A stretch of 64,000 nucleotides of DNA from Sequoia sempervirens. Taxonomy: Eukaryota; Streptophyta; Pinopsida; Cupressales; Cupressaceae. Every line of letters begins with the position of its first letter. The stretch's first letter is position 1. The notes under the pieces were generated by a model. That model worked only from the letters and a program-made list of their open reading frames with translations, was not told the origin of the DNA and made no database searches. The position numbers were made by a program, and so were the translations under genes. Location: contig VDFB02193867.1 in the NCBI GenBank assembly GCA_007258455.2, forward strand, positions 564,694,591 to 564,758,590. The letters are read 5' to 3'. Shown here piece after piece: positions 12,185-24,005 of this stretch.

Positions 12185-13850
12185 TTGTCCCAACCTGTTT
12201 GGCCAGATGTGGGAGAAGAAACTAAAGAAGCCAATTCTTTGGCTCAATTGATGATGCTTCGAAATGATCCATTCTCTCAACTTCAAAGTGAAGATGCTTT
12301 GCTTTTTCAAATTCTGCAATTCAATCTTGATGCAGATAGTTTATCTGATCCAAGTGACAGTCAGCATCAATGTTTCCTGCAGCAGCTAGATTCTGAGAGT
12401 TCATTGCCTAAACTTCCGACAATTTTTCATAACTTGCTTCCACAAGAGGTACAAACATTACCTGTTGATTCTATGAGTAATCTCATTAAGCAGATAGAAT
12501 TGTCTCCAGATCATTGTTTGAATGTTAATAGTAAGTTGTCTCAGTCTCAAGAGGATGACTTATTAAAAATGCTACAAGAACAGCATAAACCTTTTGCATG
12601 GGAATATGGGGACATGCAGGGAATAGATCCTCGAGTCTGTACTCATAGGATATATATCAAAGAAGATTGTTCACCAGTTAGACAACCTCAGAGAAGAGTA
12701 AATCCATCACTTAGAGAAATAGTGAAAAATGAACTTCAAAAGTTGCTTGATGTTGGTTTTATTTATCCAATTTCTGACAGCCAATGGGTTTCTCCATTAG
12801 TCATTGTCCCCAAGAAAGGAGGAAAATGGAGAGTATGTGTAGATTATAGAGAGTTGAACAATGCCACTAAGAAAGATCATTTTCCATTACCTTTTGTAGA
12901 CCAAGTACTAGATTCACTGTCTGGTAAAAGATATTTTTCCTTCTGAGATGGTTACAGTGGGTATAATCAGATAAAAATTACCCCTGAAGATCAAGACAAG
13001 ACCACTTTTACCTGTCCATGGGGAACATTTGCTTATTCGGTCTTTCCTTTTGGCTTATGCAATGCACCAACAACATTTCAGAGAGTAGTAATTAGTATAT
13101 TTGCTGATATATCTCATGAATGTATGGAGATTTATATGGATGATTTCACTACATATGGAGTCACATTTGAAGAAGCACTGGTGAATTTAGAAAAAGTATT
13201 AAAAAGGTGTAGAGAGCAAAATTTGTCTCTAAACAGTGAAAAGTGCTTTCTAATGATGGAAGAAGGTATTGTTCTAGGTCATCATATTTCAAAGAATGGA
13301 ATTCAGGTTGACACTGCTAAAATTGAAGTTATTCAGAATTTACAAACTCCTGCAAAACAAAAAGATGTTAGAAGTTTTCTTGGTCATGCAGGGTATTATA
13401 GAAGGTTTATAAAAGACTTTAGTAAAATTGTCAGTCCACTTTATGCTTTGTTAACAAAGGATTTCCAATTTGAGTGGACCGAGGCCTGCGAAAAATCCTT
13501 CCTGCAACTAAAGGACTTGCTTACCAAAGCCCCTGTTCTTCAAGGTCCAAAATGGAACCTGTCTTTTCACATACATGTTGATGCGTCTGATTTTGGTATA
13601 GGAGCAGTTTTAAGTCAAAAAGAAAATTCAATTGAGCATGCTATCTACTTTATCAGCAAAAATATTCAAGGTCCTGAGCTCAACTATACTGTTATAGAAA
13701 AGGAATTGCTTGTAGTAGTATATGCTTTGAATAAATTCAGGCATTATGTCACAGGTTATTAGATATTTGTCCACACCGACCATGCAACAATCAAGTACCT
13801 GATGAACAAACCTGCCATTTCTGGTAGATTGGCATGATGGCTCCTGTTGT
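12185..13850 (+). pseudogene. Gypsy reverse transcriptase and RNase H
   Basis: RT begins within 12185-12946 (WVSPLVIVPKKGGKWRVCVD, then DYRELNNATKKDHFPLP). It has a TGA at about 12944 in place of a residue before DGYSGYNQ, and continues to the catalytic YMDD box at 13133-13145. RNase H is at about 13550-13770 with HVDASDFGIGAVLSQ and the conserved IEKELL, then a TAG near 13761. The domains would copy element RNA into DNA. This copy has at least three stops. Confidence 0.9.
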
Positions 13851-15350
13851 TACAAGAATTTGATATCACAATCATTGACAAACCAGGAAGAGCTAATGTT
13901 GTAGCTGACTTTTTATCAAGACTTCAATCAGCTGCATCTGAGGAACAAGAGGTCATTGATGATAGATTTTCAGATGAACACTTGTTTTCCATTGTTGCAC
14001 ATACACCCTGGTATGCAGATATTGCTAATTATCTGGCAGCAAACAGAATACTAGCTCATTTTTCCCCAAAAGAAAAGAAGTTGTTGACAGAGAAAAGTTT
14101 CAACTTTACTTGGATTGCCAATTGTCTGTTCTATACTGGCCCTGATCAAGTAATGCGAAGATGTGTAAGAGAAGATGAGACTTATGATATATTGCATGCC
14201 TGCCATGATGAACCATGTGGAGGGCATTTTGTAGCAAAAAGAACAGCAATGAAAGTCCTTACAACAGGGTATTACTGGCCAACATTACATAAGGATGTTG
14301 TGGCCTATACAAGGAAGTGTGACAGATGCCAGCGTATGGGAAGACCAACTAAGTCAGATGAAATGCCACTATATCCACAAGTAATAGTCACCCCTTTTGA
14401 TAAATGGGGGATGGATTTTGTGGGGCCAATTGATCCACCATCAAATGGAAAGTCATATATTCTAGTTTGCATGGATTATGTCACAAAATGGGTCAAGGTA
14501 AAAGCTATGACTAATGCCCAAGATAACAAAGTTGCTGAATTTTTGTATGAACAAATTTTCACCAGATTTGGAGTCCCCAGAGAGCTTGTAACTGATCAAG
14601 GAGCTCAGTTTACGTCAAATCTGATCACTGCACTTATGAATGACTATAAGATTAAACACAGGAAGTCCAGCCCCTATCATCCTCAAGCCAATGGTCAGGC
14701 GGAGGTAGCAAACAGAGAAATTGAAGCGATCCTCACAAAGACAGTACAGATTCATAAGAAAGACTAGAGTAATAGACTTCCTAAAGCAGTTTGGGCTTAT
14801 AGAACTACATGGAAAACAACAACTGGGTTTACACCTTTTGAGTTGCTCTATGGGAAAACAGCTATGTTACCCATTGAATTTGAACATAAAACTTTGAGGA
14901 CAGATCTTGAACTCAACATGGACTTATCTGAAACACAGAAGGACCATCTCCTGCAGCTAAATGCTTTGGACGAAATGAGAAAAGATGCCCTACAACATAC
15001 AGAAGTAATCCAACAGCAGAGAAAGAGATGGCATGATCAGCACATCAAAACCAAAAAATTTTCTGCTAGAGATTGGGCTTTGTTATATGATTCCAGGTAC
15101 CAAGAAAATTAGGGTAAACTCACAACACGCTGGCTTGGGCCCTATGAGGTTGAAAATGTGTTTGAGAATGGAGCTGTGCAGCTGGTCACAATTGATCCAG
15201 TCTGTTTCAAATTGTTCGTCAATGGCCACCGACTCCGACTGTACCATAAGCCAGTTTCCAAGGAAGACTTCATGAAGCAGTTTATTCAGGTTCCTCCCGA
15301 TACTCTTCCTGCAGCCGAAGGCTCTAGCCTTTCTCCTGTAGCATTTCCGT
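13847..15350 (+). pseudogene. Gypsy integrase
   Basis: The zinc-binding HHCC domain is at about 14190-14340 (HDEPCGGHF, then CDRCQRMG). The DDE core follows at about 14400-14760 with WGMDFVGPI, TDQGAQF and YHPQANGQAEVANREIEAIL, where the catalytic Asp, Asp and Glu are all visible. A TAG at 14765 breaks the frame. The C-terminal part continues at 14843-15112 and, shifted, at 15158-15352 (LYHKPVSKEDFMKQF). Confidence 0.9.
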
Positions 15351-16042
15351 AATTTTCAAAAAGCATGCCCATAATAAAGGTTTTCTTTTTAAGAAAACCC
15401 TTTTCTCCATTTTCATTTATCGCCCCCATCTCACTTCTTTATCTTCCATCCATCCATCCCATCCATCCATTTCATTTATATATTTCATCTGCCCACATCA
15501 CCCATCCACTTCAACCGTCTGCATCAACCTTAATTAAGATATCTTTCTAACTTGTCAATTCACACAGCGCCATCATCTTTCTTCACACGTACGTGCAATT
15601 ACTAAAGGTACGCCATATCTTTTCTTATCACATATTTGATTTATTTCATTCTATTCAATTACTGCTATGCATGTACCGGTCATTATCACCTGAATCTCTA
15701 CCTATTTTTTTAGTACATGTGAGGACACATGTCATCTTTTAAGTAGGGGGTGGGGTAATCCATCATTTGAAGCCTGTCTTTTTGCCGCTGCCATAACTGC
15801 AAAATAATCTTTCTTTAATATATTTTTGGTACTTTCCAAACGTGATTGCATGACCTTCTTTAATGCATCTTTTTCTTGCAAACTACGATTAAGACTGCTT
15901 GTTTAAAAAAATTTATTTTTGGAAAAAAGAAAAAAATGTGGCGGCCTAACAGAGAAAAATCATAGCAGAAAAGGAAATAAAGAATTTGAATCTTCAGCAA
16001 GAAATTGAGTTCAGCTAGAAAAACTACAATATGGGTGGTTAG

Positions 16043-17563
16043 TTGGTACGACATGAGCCTGTAGCTCATGAATTGTTGTTGCAAAACCCGCAGACAGTCC
16101 AAGCATTTAGCCTCTGTGGATGGTTAAATTATTTTTTGAGTTTAAATGATTTTGATGAGGAGGCTGCGACAGAATTTTTGAGAACACTTTCTGAAGGGGA
16201 AGCCACCGTATGGGGTCTAACAGTTGTTGCAACCGAAGATAGAATTGCTGAAGTAACCGGGCTCCCAGCCGTTGGAGAAAACTTTTCTTCAGATGCTGCA
16301 GCTGCAAGGGCTGAATTTTTGATGCCTGCTAATGGACTCCTGATTCTGCCATGATGCAAGCGAGTGTCAACGTATTTTCCATATCTCGTGAGTATGCCAC
16401 TTATATAATGAGGTATTTAACCTATGAAGGCCATTTTTCTATCTCAGACTGCGATCATTTTAAATTATTAAGCCATATAAGGCATGGGTTGAAGCTCGGG
16501 GAACACTCCTCACCCCTCAAGAGCCCATGAACCCAACAAGGAAGACAACCCTCACACCTGGTCATATCTTGGCTAAAACTGCTTATCAACTCCCTGAGAT
16601 TGCTCACCTCCCACCTGCCGCCCAAAGAGCTTACAACTCCACAACCCCAGGCACACCTGTTGCCCTGTTGTTCCAGCAACCCAAACGCAGAAACTGCCGA
16701 ACCGGTTTTTTCCATTTGCACGCCAGCCGCAACCCGCCCAGTGACCCAATCCCAACCCGGGTGGTTTATGCCTGCAGCCCTATCAGTTTCATGGCTCACT
16801 GATGAATTTCTGTCCTCACATCCCATAATTCATTCCTCAAAGAGTTTTGCATGCAGCTAATAATGTTCTCAATCGTTGCCGAATTTCTCTGCAGAATTCT
16901 ATCGTATGGATTTTACCACCACTCTTGAAATAGAATGGAATCCTCTTCCATACACAGATATTCATTTGGAGAGCATTCAAACATAGTGAATTATGGCGCA
17001 TGGGAAACGTATGAGGAAATTGAGAAAATAGAGTCTGTCCCATTACGCTCTCAAAGTTCAAACCCACATGCAATGCTGAAAGATTGGTTTGCATTGACAT
17101 ATGGTATTAATAATGTTTCAGCCAGAGCAAAAATATTTGACATCAGAAAGCAAGTATATGATGAATTCCAGGCACAGCAATATTTATTTTGGAGATTAGC
17201 ATATACCAGAACTGAGAAAAGATGGGAAAAATTGACTGTTGGGTTAAGAAAGTCAGAACCACATGGTCCCTTAAACTTTACAGCTGCACTCAAATGAAAC
17301 AGCAGGTATATTCAATTGGGACTTCAAACAAGATTTGAATTATGGCTGCCACTGACATTCAGACCCCCTGTGCTAATGTGGCCCCTGTATCCTCATCAGG
17401 CTACAAATCTTAACAATGAATTAGAAGACCGCAGATATGAAAGGTGCCAGGATTTCAGAGGATTCTATTACAGGTTTGGACATCCATTCCAGAGTCATGC
17501 AGTCACTACTGACTTTAGAGAAACCACCAGGAAAGTTAATGCTGGAGGACCAGCATTGGGCTA
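16043..17563 (+). pseudogene. Gypsy extra ORF between integrase and 3' LTR
   Basis: The 2.2 kb after integrase holds broken reading frames: 16043-16336 (SLNDFDEEAATEFLRTLSEG, then EVTGLPAVGENF), 16935-17297 (WFALTYGINNVSARAKIFDI, then YLFWRLAYTRTEKRW) and 17316-17564. The E-[VI]-T-G-L-P motif and the W-F-rich context resemble plant transposon-encoded domains found in the env-like position of Athila elements. No transmembrane or signal segment is visible, so an envelope role is not supported. The frames between pieces contain stops. Function unknown. Confidence 0.65.
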
Positions 17564-17575
17564 AGTAGGGGGCAG

Positions 17576-18905
17576 TGATGAGCCTAAAATATGCTCATAA
17601 TTTGATGTTATGATAAACTTTTAAATGACTTCATTTTTGCTATTTCATGGCTGTTTAAACTTTCTTGAAACCTTTTATGGGGATATCCTATAGCAAGACA
17701 CTTTTATATTCCTGTAGCCTATTGTGTTGACTTGATTGCATTTATTGCCCTGTTGACTCCCGAAAATGGTTGGTATATCGTATACAGTTTTTGAATGGTG
17801 AAGTAGATTTGAAATGTGTGATTAATGAATAGATATCATGTATGTACCATATGTCTTTTCTTGCGCGTCTGTTACCTTTTGTTTCGCAGGTTGTTGAAGA
17901 ATGATCGAGTCAAGCGCAACCGATCTTAGCCTTGCAGTAAAGCCCATTTCCTGCACGACTTTGAGGAAGCTCCGCCAAAGACTCTTTGATCGAAACTGAT
18001 TTGGAAATATTTTTTTAATGGAAAGTCAATCTGGAGAGAGTGGAGCGCTAGATTCTCTCTGAATCAGGTTGAACACATAAATTCATTTATGAAGTTTGTT
18101 CCTTGATTCAGGGATATACTTTACTTCCACGTCTTTCTTTGATGAAGTTAGTTAGTTAGTTGTTCTTTTAATTTAAAAAAGGATACTCCTCCTGCGCGAG
18201 GTAGTGGTAGAAGATGAATAGAATGAGTAATAGATGATTTTTTAGGTAAGATAGAAACAAAGTAGCAGAGATCATGTAAGAATCAGTATGATAATGAAAG
18301 ACAGAATCTGTTTGACCAAAAGTAGAGTTTGTTGTTAGTTTTCACACCAACAAGACAATGTATTTCGTTCTGTTTTCATGAATAAAGATCGATGAAGTTC
18401 TGAGTTCAGCATCTGTGTAATCAGTAGATGTTTGCTAAGGGGGCCCACTTAGTAAGTATCTGTAGTTAATTAGTTAGATGTTCTTTTCTGATGATATACA
18501 GTTAGCTTTCATCTTTTGAAGTTTTTACGCAAACTCAGTCTTACACTGCTCCTGCAGCATAGAGAGTCCATCCCTGTGACTGTTCCTGCAGCATAAGGTC
18601 AGTTCATGGTTTTTGCTTCAGTCATAGCTGTTACAGTTTCTGTTTTAATCAAGCATAGTTGAGTTAAAGAATTCTGCATTACCATTCTGTAGCTTAGATA
18701 GAATTTCTTTCCAGTATGTATTTTTGCTAAGATTTGACCAAAACAAATTTCTAGTGCATATATTTTGCTGCGCCATTTAAAGTCTACGTCCCCTGGTTTG
18801 ACAAGTAAATGAACGTCCACAGAAAGATATTAGTCACCTGTCAGAATGTCCAATTCCCAGGAAAGTTTCACTGTGATATTCATATCCTTTTGTGAGTGCG
18901 AGCTA
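17576..18905 (+). repeat. Gypsy 3' LTR
   Basis: Right LTR, 1330 bp. It carries small insertions against the left copy, such as an extra CTGCAGCATAAGG-type segment near 18587. It is preceded by the purine tract at 17565-17575. Confidence 0.92.
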
Positions 18906-18910
18906 GGCAT

Positions 18911-19184
18911 ATAGATATTTAAGTTTTAATATTAAAGTAAAGGACACTTTATTAAATACATTTTGATCAGGAAAATGAAGTTGGTAATTTGCAATAAATT
19001 TTATTTCGTGCCCTCCCTTCCGTGAATGTTTTTCACATGACTTTTACCTATATTTGTATATGTTTTTACTTTTCATTTTTAGAAAAAATGTTAGCATACA
19101 AAAATTGATGAGCAACAGCTCTAGGTTGAATATATATATTTTAAATTTTAATTTTCTATTGTATTCCTCTGCCTCTTTCCTTCA
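18911..19184 (+). repeat. Copia-2 5' LTR, second piece
   Basis: The downstream part of the left LTR, matching 23763-24005. It resumes at ATAGATATTTAAG after the Gypsy right target copy GGCAT (18906-18910). It holds the 31-bp stretch missing from the right LTR (about 18985-19015). Confidence 0.93.
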
Positions 19185-19255
19185 TGTGGTATTAGAGTAA
19201 GTTCGATAATCAGAGCCAAGTTTGTCAAAGTAGATTATCTAGGTAAATTTCAAAA

Positions 19256-20250
19256 ATGGCAGCAAGCACAAGCTTGACAAACCCACAAATTCCACAGTTT
19301 AATAGGAAGAATTATGAGTATTGGTCAATTATCATGAAAGCACTATTTAGCTCACAAGATATATGAAACTTAGTTGAGAATGGATTTCTAGAGCCAATAG
19401 ATGCAGTAGCATATAATGCTTTAACACAAGCAGAGAAAGACTTATTAAAAGACACAAGGAAAAAAAACTCAAAGGCTTTATTTTATCTATTTCAAGCTGT
19501 ACATGAGAGCATTTTTCCAAGGATTTCAATAGCAACAAAGTCCAAACAAGCATGGGACATACTTCAAACAGCCTATCAAGGCATGCGAAAAGTTAAAACA
19601 GCAAAGCTACAAATGCTGAGAAGAGATTTTAAAACAATATGTATGAAGGAAAATGAATCTGTAGATTCATTCTACACCCAAGTCATTGGGGTGGTTAATC
19701 AAATTAGGTCTCATGGAGAGAATCTGGAAGATACTAGAATTGTTGAAAAGATTTTAAGGAGTTTTCCCATAAAATTTCTACCAGTTGTAGTTGCTATAGA
19801 GGAGACAAAGAATATCTCACAGTTCTCAGTTGATGAGCTGTATGCATCTCTAATTTTTCATGAACACAGGCTGAAAAGGTCAATAAATACATCATTGGAA
19901 CATGCTTTCAAAACTCAGGCTTCAGTCAGTCAAGGAAGAGGTAGAGGTAGATCAAGAGGAAGAGGAAGAAACTCTTATAGAAGTGAAAAATACAATCTAT
20001 CAAGCTCAAGTGGAAGAGGCAGCAATCAAGGCTCAAGCCAAAACCTAACACAGAATTAGTCACAAAATCAAAGGTATGATAAATCTCAAGTCCAATGTCA
20101 CTACTGTAAAAAATATGGGCATTATATGTATTAGTGTAGAAAGAAGCAGTATGATAATAATAGACAAAATGCAAATTTTTCAAGACAAGGTCAAAATCAG
20201 AATTCAAATAAGAGCACAATATTTTTAGCTTGTAATGTTGCTCAAGCAAA
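19256..20250 (+). pseudogene. Copia-2 gag
   Basis: Gag begins at ATG 19256 with a plant Copia N-terminus (PQIPQFNRKNYEYWSIIMK). An in-frame TGA follows near 19363, probably a former Trp codon. The rest is open from 19583 to 20059, with an Arg/Gly/Ser-rich linker. A zinc knuckle (CHYCKKYGHYMY then C) lies near 20095-20135 with a TAG inside it. The capsid protein cannot be made in full. Confidence 0.87.
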
Positions 20251-23200
20251 TGAAAAAGATGTATGGTTTTTAGATTCAGGCTATAGCAATCATATGATAG
20301 GGAATCTAGAAATGTTTTCAAGTTTAGATGAGAATGTAAAGTCTGATGTTACATTGGGTAATGACAACAAAGTGTCAGTCAAGGGAAAAGGAGATGTCAA
20401 TATTCTAACTAAACATGGAGAGAAAAAGTATATTTCAGATGTGTATTTTGTTTCTGGTCTGAAACATAACTTAATGAGTGTAGAGCAACTGGTTCAAAAA
20501 GGGTATAGAGTAACCTTCAAGAATGGTTTGTGCACAATTTTAGACAAATACCCAAGCAACCAACTTATTGCAAAAGTCATAATGACAAACAACAAAATGT
20601 TTCCCTTAAAGATAAGGCTAGATTTGAATATGAATTATGCTCAAGCACAACACTTACTGAATTCACAAGTGGGTAGAGAAGAAACTATAGTAGTAGTGCA
20701 GACAATCTTTCAAGCTGAGATAAAAGATGAAAACTGGTTATGGCACCTGAGATTTGGGCATCTCAACTTTGGAGGTTTAAATTTATTTCATGGGAAAGGC
20801 ATGGTCAAGGGACTATCTTTAATAGAAAAACCAGAAAGGGTATGTGAAGGGTGCATTTTAGAAAAACAACATAGAGAACCATTTCCAGCTGGAAAGTCAA
20901 CTAGAGCAAAAACCCCTTTGGAAATTATACATTCAAATTTGTGTGGATCTATGCAAACACCTTCAATAGGTGGTAGTTTTTATTTTCTGACATTCATTGA
21001 TGATTATTCAAGAAAAACATGGGTCTATTTTCTAATGTAGAAAAATAAAGTATTTGATATGTTTCATTAGTTCAAGAATTTGGTTGAAAAATAAAGTGGT
21101 TTTTATATCAAAGTGTTAAGAACAGATAGAGGTGGTGAATATATTTCAAGAGAATTTTTTCATTTTTGCAAAGATCATGGAATTCACAAGTAGTTCACAA
21201 CTAGATACACACCTCAACAAAATGGAGTAGCTGAAAGGAAAAACAGAACAATCATAGAAATGGCTAAAAGCATGTTGAAAGCCAAACATTTGTCAAATGA
21301 ATATTGGGCAGAAGCAATATCTTGTGCATCCTATATAATGAATAGGTGTCCAACAAAAAGTGTCATGAATATGGTACCTAAAAAAGCATGGACGGGAAGA
21401 AAACACAGTGTTACTCACATGAGAGTATTTGGATGTGTAGTATATGCACATGTGCCTGATGAATTGAGAATGAAGCTAAATAACAAAGGAGAAAAATATA
21501 TATTTGTTGGATACAGTGAAGAATCCAAAGCTTATAAGCTCTATAATCCAACAACAAAGAAAGTTATAATCAGCAGAGATGTACAATTTGTAGAAGATGA
21601 AGCATGGGATGGAAGCATAGAGAAGACAGTCAATATTCCAGCTAGTATACATCAAAAGGAGAATGAAATTTTAGCATCAACAAATATTCCAGCTATTGTG
21701 ACTCCTACTACTCCTATTCAAGCTCAGCAAAGTGGTCCACAAGTGACACTAGCATCGACTGTAAGAGTAGCTACATGTATTCAAGGAAGCAGTCCAACAA
21801 GAGGACAACAAACACCATCTACAGCAGGACCATCGTGTCCACATTCCACAAGTTCAAGTGATATGTCAAATCCTACATTGACAAGTCTGAGAAGACAGAA
21901 AATCAGAAGCATAAGAGATATATATGAGCAAAATGAAGGTGAGAATAATTCAGATCAGATTTCTCTTTTTGCATTTTATTCTTAAATAGAAGATCCAATT
22001 CATTTTGAAGATGCAGTCAAAGATGATAAATGGGTAAGTGCTATGGATGAAGAGATTGAAGCAATTGAAAAGAATCAGACATGGGATCTAGTCAGTCTTC
22101 CAAAAGACAAAGATGTCACTAGAGTGAAATGGGTTTATAAAACCAAATTGAATGAAAAAGATAAAGTTTAGAAGCTTAAAGCAAGATTGGTTGTAAAGGG
22201 CTATTTACAACAGCTTGGAATTGGTTACAATGAGACATTTGCACTTGTAGCACGATTGGATACTATAAGGATGATTTTAGCATTAGCAGCTCAGAATAAG
22301 TGGTATGTATCTCAAATGGATGTAAAGTTGGCTTTTTAAAATGGTTATTTAGAAGAAGAAGTTTATGTGGATCAGCCACCTAGGTATAAAATTCTGGGTT
22401 AAGAAGACAAAATTTACAAATTGAAAAAGGCATTGTATGGATTGAAGCAAGCCCCAAGAGCTTGGTACAGTAGAATAAACAGTTATCTTTTGTTGAATGG
22501 ATTTAATAGATGTAGCAGTGAGCCCACACTGTATACAAAAATGAATGAAGAAGGTGAAATACTGATAGTATACTTATATGTTGATGATTTAATTTTCACT
22601 GACAATTTGTCAATTGATCTGTTCAAGGCAGACATGAAGAAAGAATTTGAAATGACAAACTTAGGTCTGATGAAGTATTTTTTGGGAATTGAAGTGAATC
22701 AAAATGAAAATGGTATTTTTATTTCACAATCAAAATATGCAAATGACATTTTGAAAAGGTTTAATATGATGAAGTGCAAACCAGCACCAACACCTATAGT
22801 AACAGGTCTGAAACTAAACAAATATTATAAAGGGTCTAATGTTGATCTAACTTTGTTTAAGAGGCTTGTTGGAAGTCTCATGTATCTCATAGCCACAAGG
22901 CCAGACATTATGTATGGAGTAAGTTTGATTTCTAGGTTTATGGAAACACCAAAAGACACCCATTGGAAAGCTAGGAAGAGAATTTTAAGGTATGTAAGTG
23001 GAACAAGGAATTTTGGTATTAAGTATTCAAGTTCAGATGAGTTCAAACTCATAGGATACATAGACAATGACTGTGCTGGCAGTATTGATGACAGAAAAAC
23101 TACGTCTGGTTATGTATTTAATTTTGGGACTAGAGTTCTTTCATGGTCTTCAAAGAAGCAACCAATAGTTTGTCTTTCATCAGCTAAAGCAGAATATGTG

Positions 23201-23480
23201 GCAGCCACAAGTGCAGCATGTCAGGCAGTCTGGATGAGAAGAATTTTGAGAGAATTGCAAAATGAACAAATTGAGGCAATAAAAATTTACTATGATAACA
23301 ATTCAGCCATAACTCTCAAAAAATTTAGTCTTTCATAAAAGAAATAAGCATATTGATACCAGGTATCATTTTATTAGGGAATTAATTAACAATGCTGACA
23401 TATTTTTAGAGTTTTGCAGATCAGAAGAGCAAAGTGCAGATATTTTCACAAAGGCACTGGGAAGAGATAATTTCATCTTT
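20251..23480 (+). pseudogene. Copia-2 pol: protease, integrase, RT, RNase H
   Basis: Domains run in Copia order. The protease at about 20262 keeps D-S-G (FLDSGYSNHM, with Tyr where Cys or Ala is usual). The integrase zinc region is at about 20730-20870 and the core at 20930-21500 has TFIDDYSRKTW and RTDRGGEY. RT spans about 22000-22960 with YGLKQAPRAWY and the YVDD box (YLYVDDLIFTD). RNase H is at about 22990-23420 (AKAEYVAATSAACQAVW). There are at least six stops or frameshifts, for example TAGs near 21038, 21069 and 21192, a TAA near 22338, and a shift near 23330. The copy is inactive. Confidence 0.9.
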
Positions 23481-23531
23481 CAAAGAAACAGATTGGGCAT
23501 GGTGGACAGTGCAGTTATGTTTAAGGGGGAG

Positions 23532-24005
23532 TGTTGGAATGTAAACTCAACTGCTGCCGTCACCTCCAGCTACTACGATCCTCCTCCTACCACCGTCCAA
23601 AGACCCTCGCAGCATCGCGGCTCATCTACACTGCCAACCGTTAACCGCGTTGTCTTCAAACCACTTCCCGTGATATCGCAATAAGGGTTGTTACCCATTG
23701 CGATACCACGGGGAACCATCAACCAAGCCCCCTCTGCCAAAGGACTTTCGGTTATACAACATATAGATATTTAAGTTTTAATATTAAAGTAAATGACACT
23801 TTATTAAATATGTTTTGATCGGGAAAATGAAGTTGGTATTCCGTGAATGTTTTTCACGTGACTTTTACCTATATTTGTATATGTTTTTACTTTTCATTTT
23901 TAGAAAAAATGTTAGCATACAGAAATTGATGAGCAGCAACTCTGGGTTGAATATATATATTTTAAGTTTTAATTTTCTATTGTATTCCTCTGCCTCTTTC
24001 CTTCA
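23532..24005 (+). repeat. Copia-2 3' LTR
   Basis: The uninterrupted right LTR, 474 bp, preceded by the purine tract TTAAGGGGGAG (23521-23531) and followed by the laccase exon 5 sequence. It shows the state of the LTR before the Gypsy insertion (GTTATACAACATATAG where Gypsy sits in the other copy). Confidence 0.93.

Larger units (their letters stand above)
8404..18905 (+). mobile_element. Ty3/Gypsy element (Athila/Tat-like) nested in the Copia-2 LTR
   Basis: A 10.5-kb element with LTRs 8404-9718 and 17576-18905 (1.32-1.33 kb), starting TGATGAGCC and ending GAGC(C/T)A. Target copies are AGCAT and GGCAT. The primer site right after the 5' LTR contains TGGCGCCGTTGCCGGGGA, which is complementary to the 3' end of tRNA-Asp and typical of Athila/Tat Gypsy elements. 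The purine tract (GTAGGGGGCAG) ends at 17575. Gag, protease, RT, RNase H and integrase follow in Gypsy order, and 2.2 kb of extra sequence with its own ORF lies between integrase and the 3' LTR. The LTRs are close to each other (a few percent different by eye), so this is younger than its Copia-2 host. Confidence 0.95.
8173..24005 (+). mobile_element. Copia-2: Copia retrotransposon inserted in laccase exon 5, itself split by Gypsy
   Basis: The LTRs begin TGTTGGAATGTAAACTC and end CCTTTCCTTCA. The left LTR is in two pieces (8173-8403 and 18911-19184) because the Gypsy element sits inside it. The right LTR is 23532-24005 and has lost about 31 bp present in the left one. The target copies are CTCCA (8168-8172) and CTCCG (24006-24010), identical at four of five bases. 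A primer site related to tRNA-Met (TGGTATTAGAG) starts at 19187 and a purine tract ends at 23531. Without the Gypsy insert the element is about 5.3 kb. The coding region is antisense to the laccase and full of stops. Its proteins resemble those of Copia-3, so the two belong to related lineages. Confidence 0.95.

Noticed and set aside
15353..17575. Envelope gene of an endogenous retrovirus-like element
   Set aside because: No signal peptide, transmembrane segment or glycoprotein-like Cys pattern is visible in any frame.
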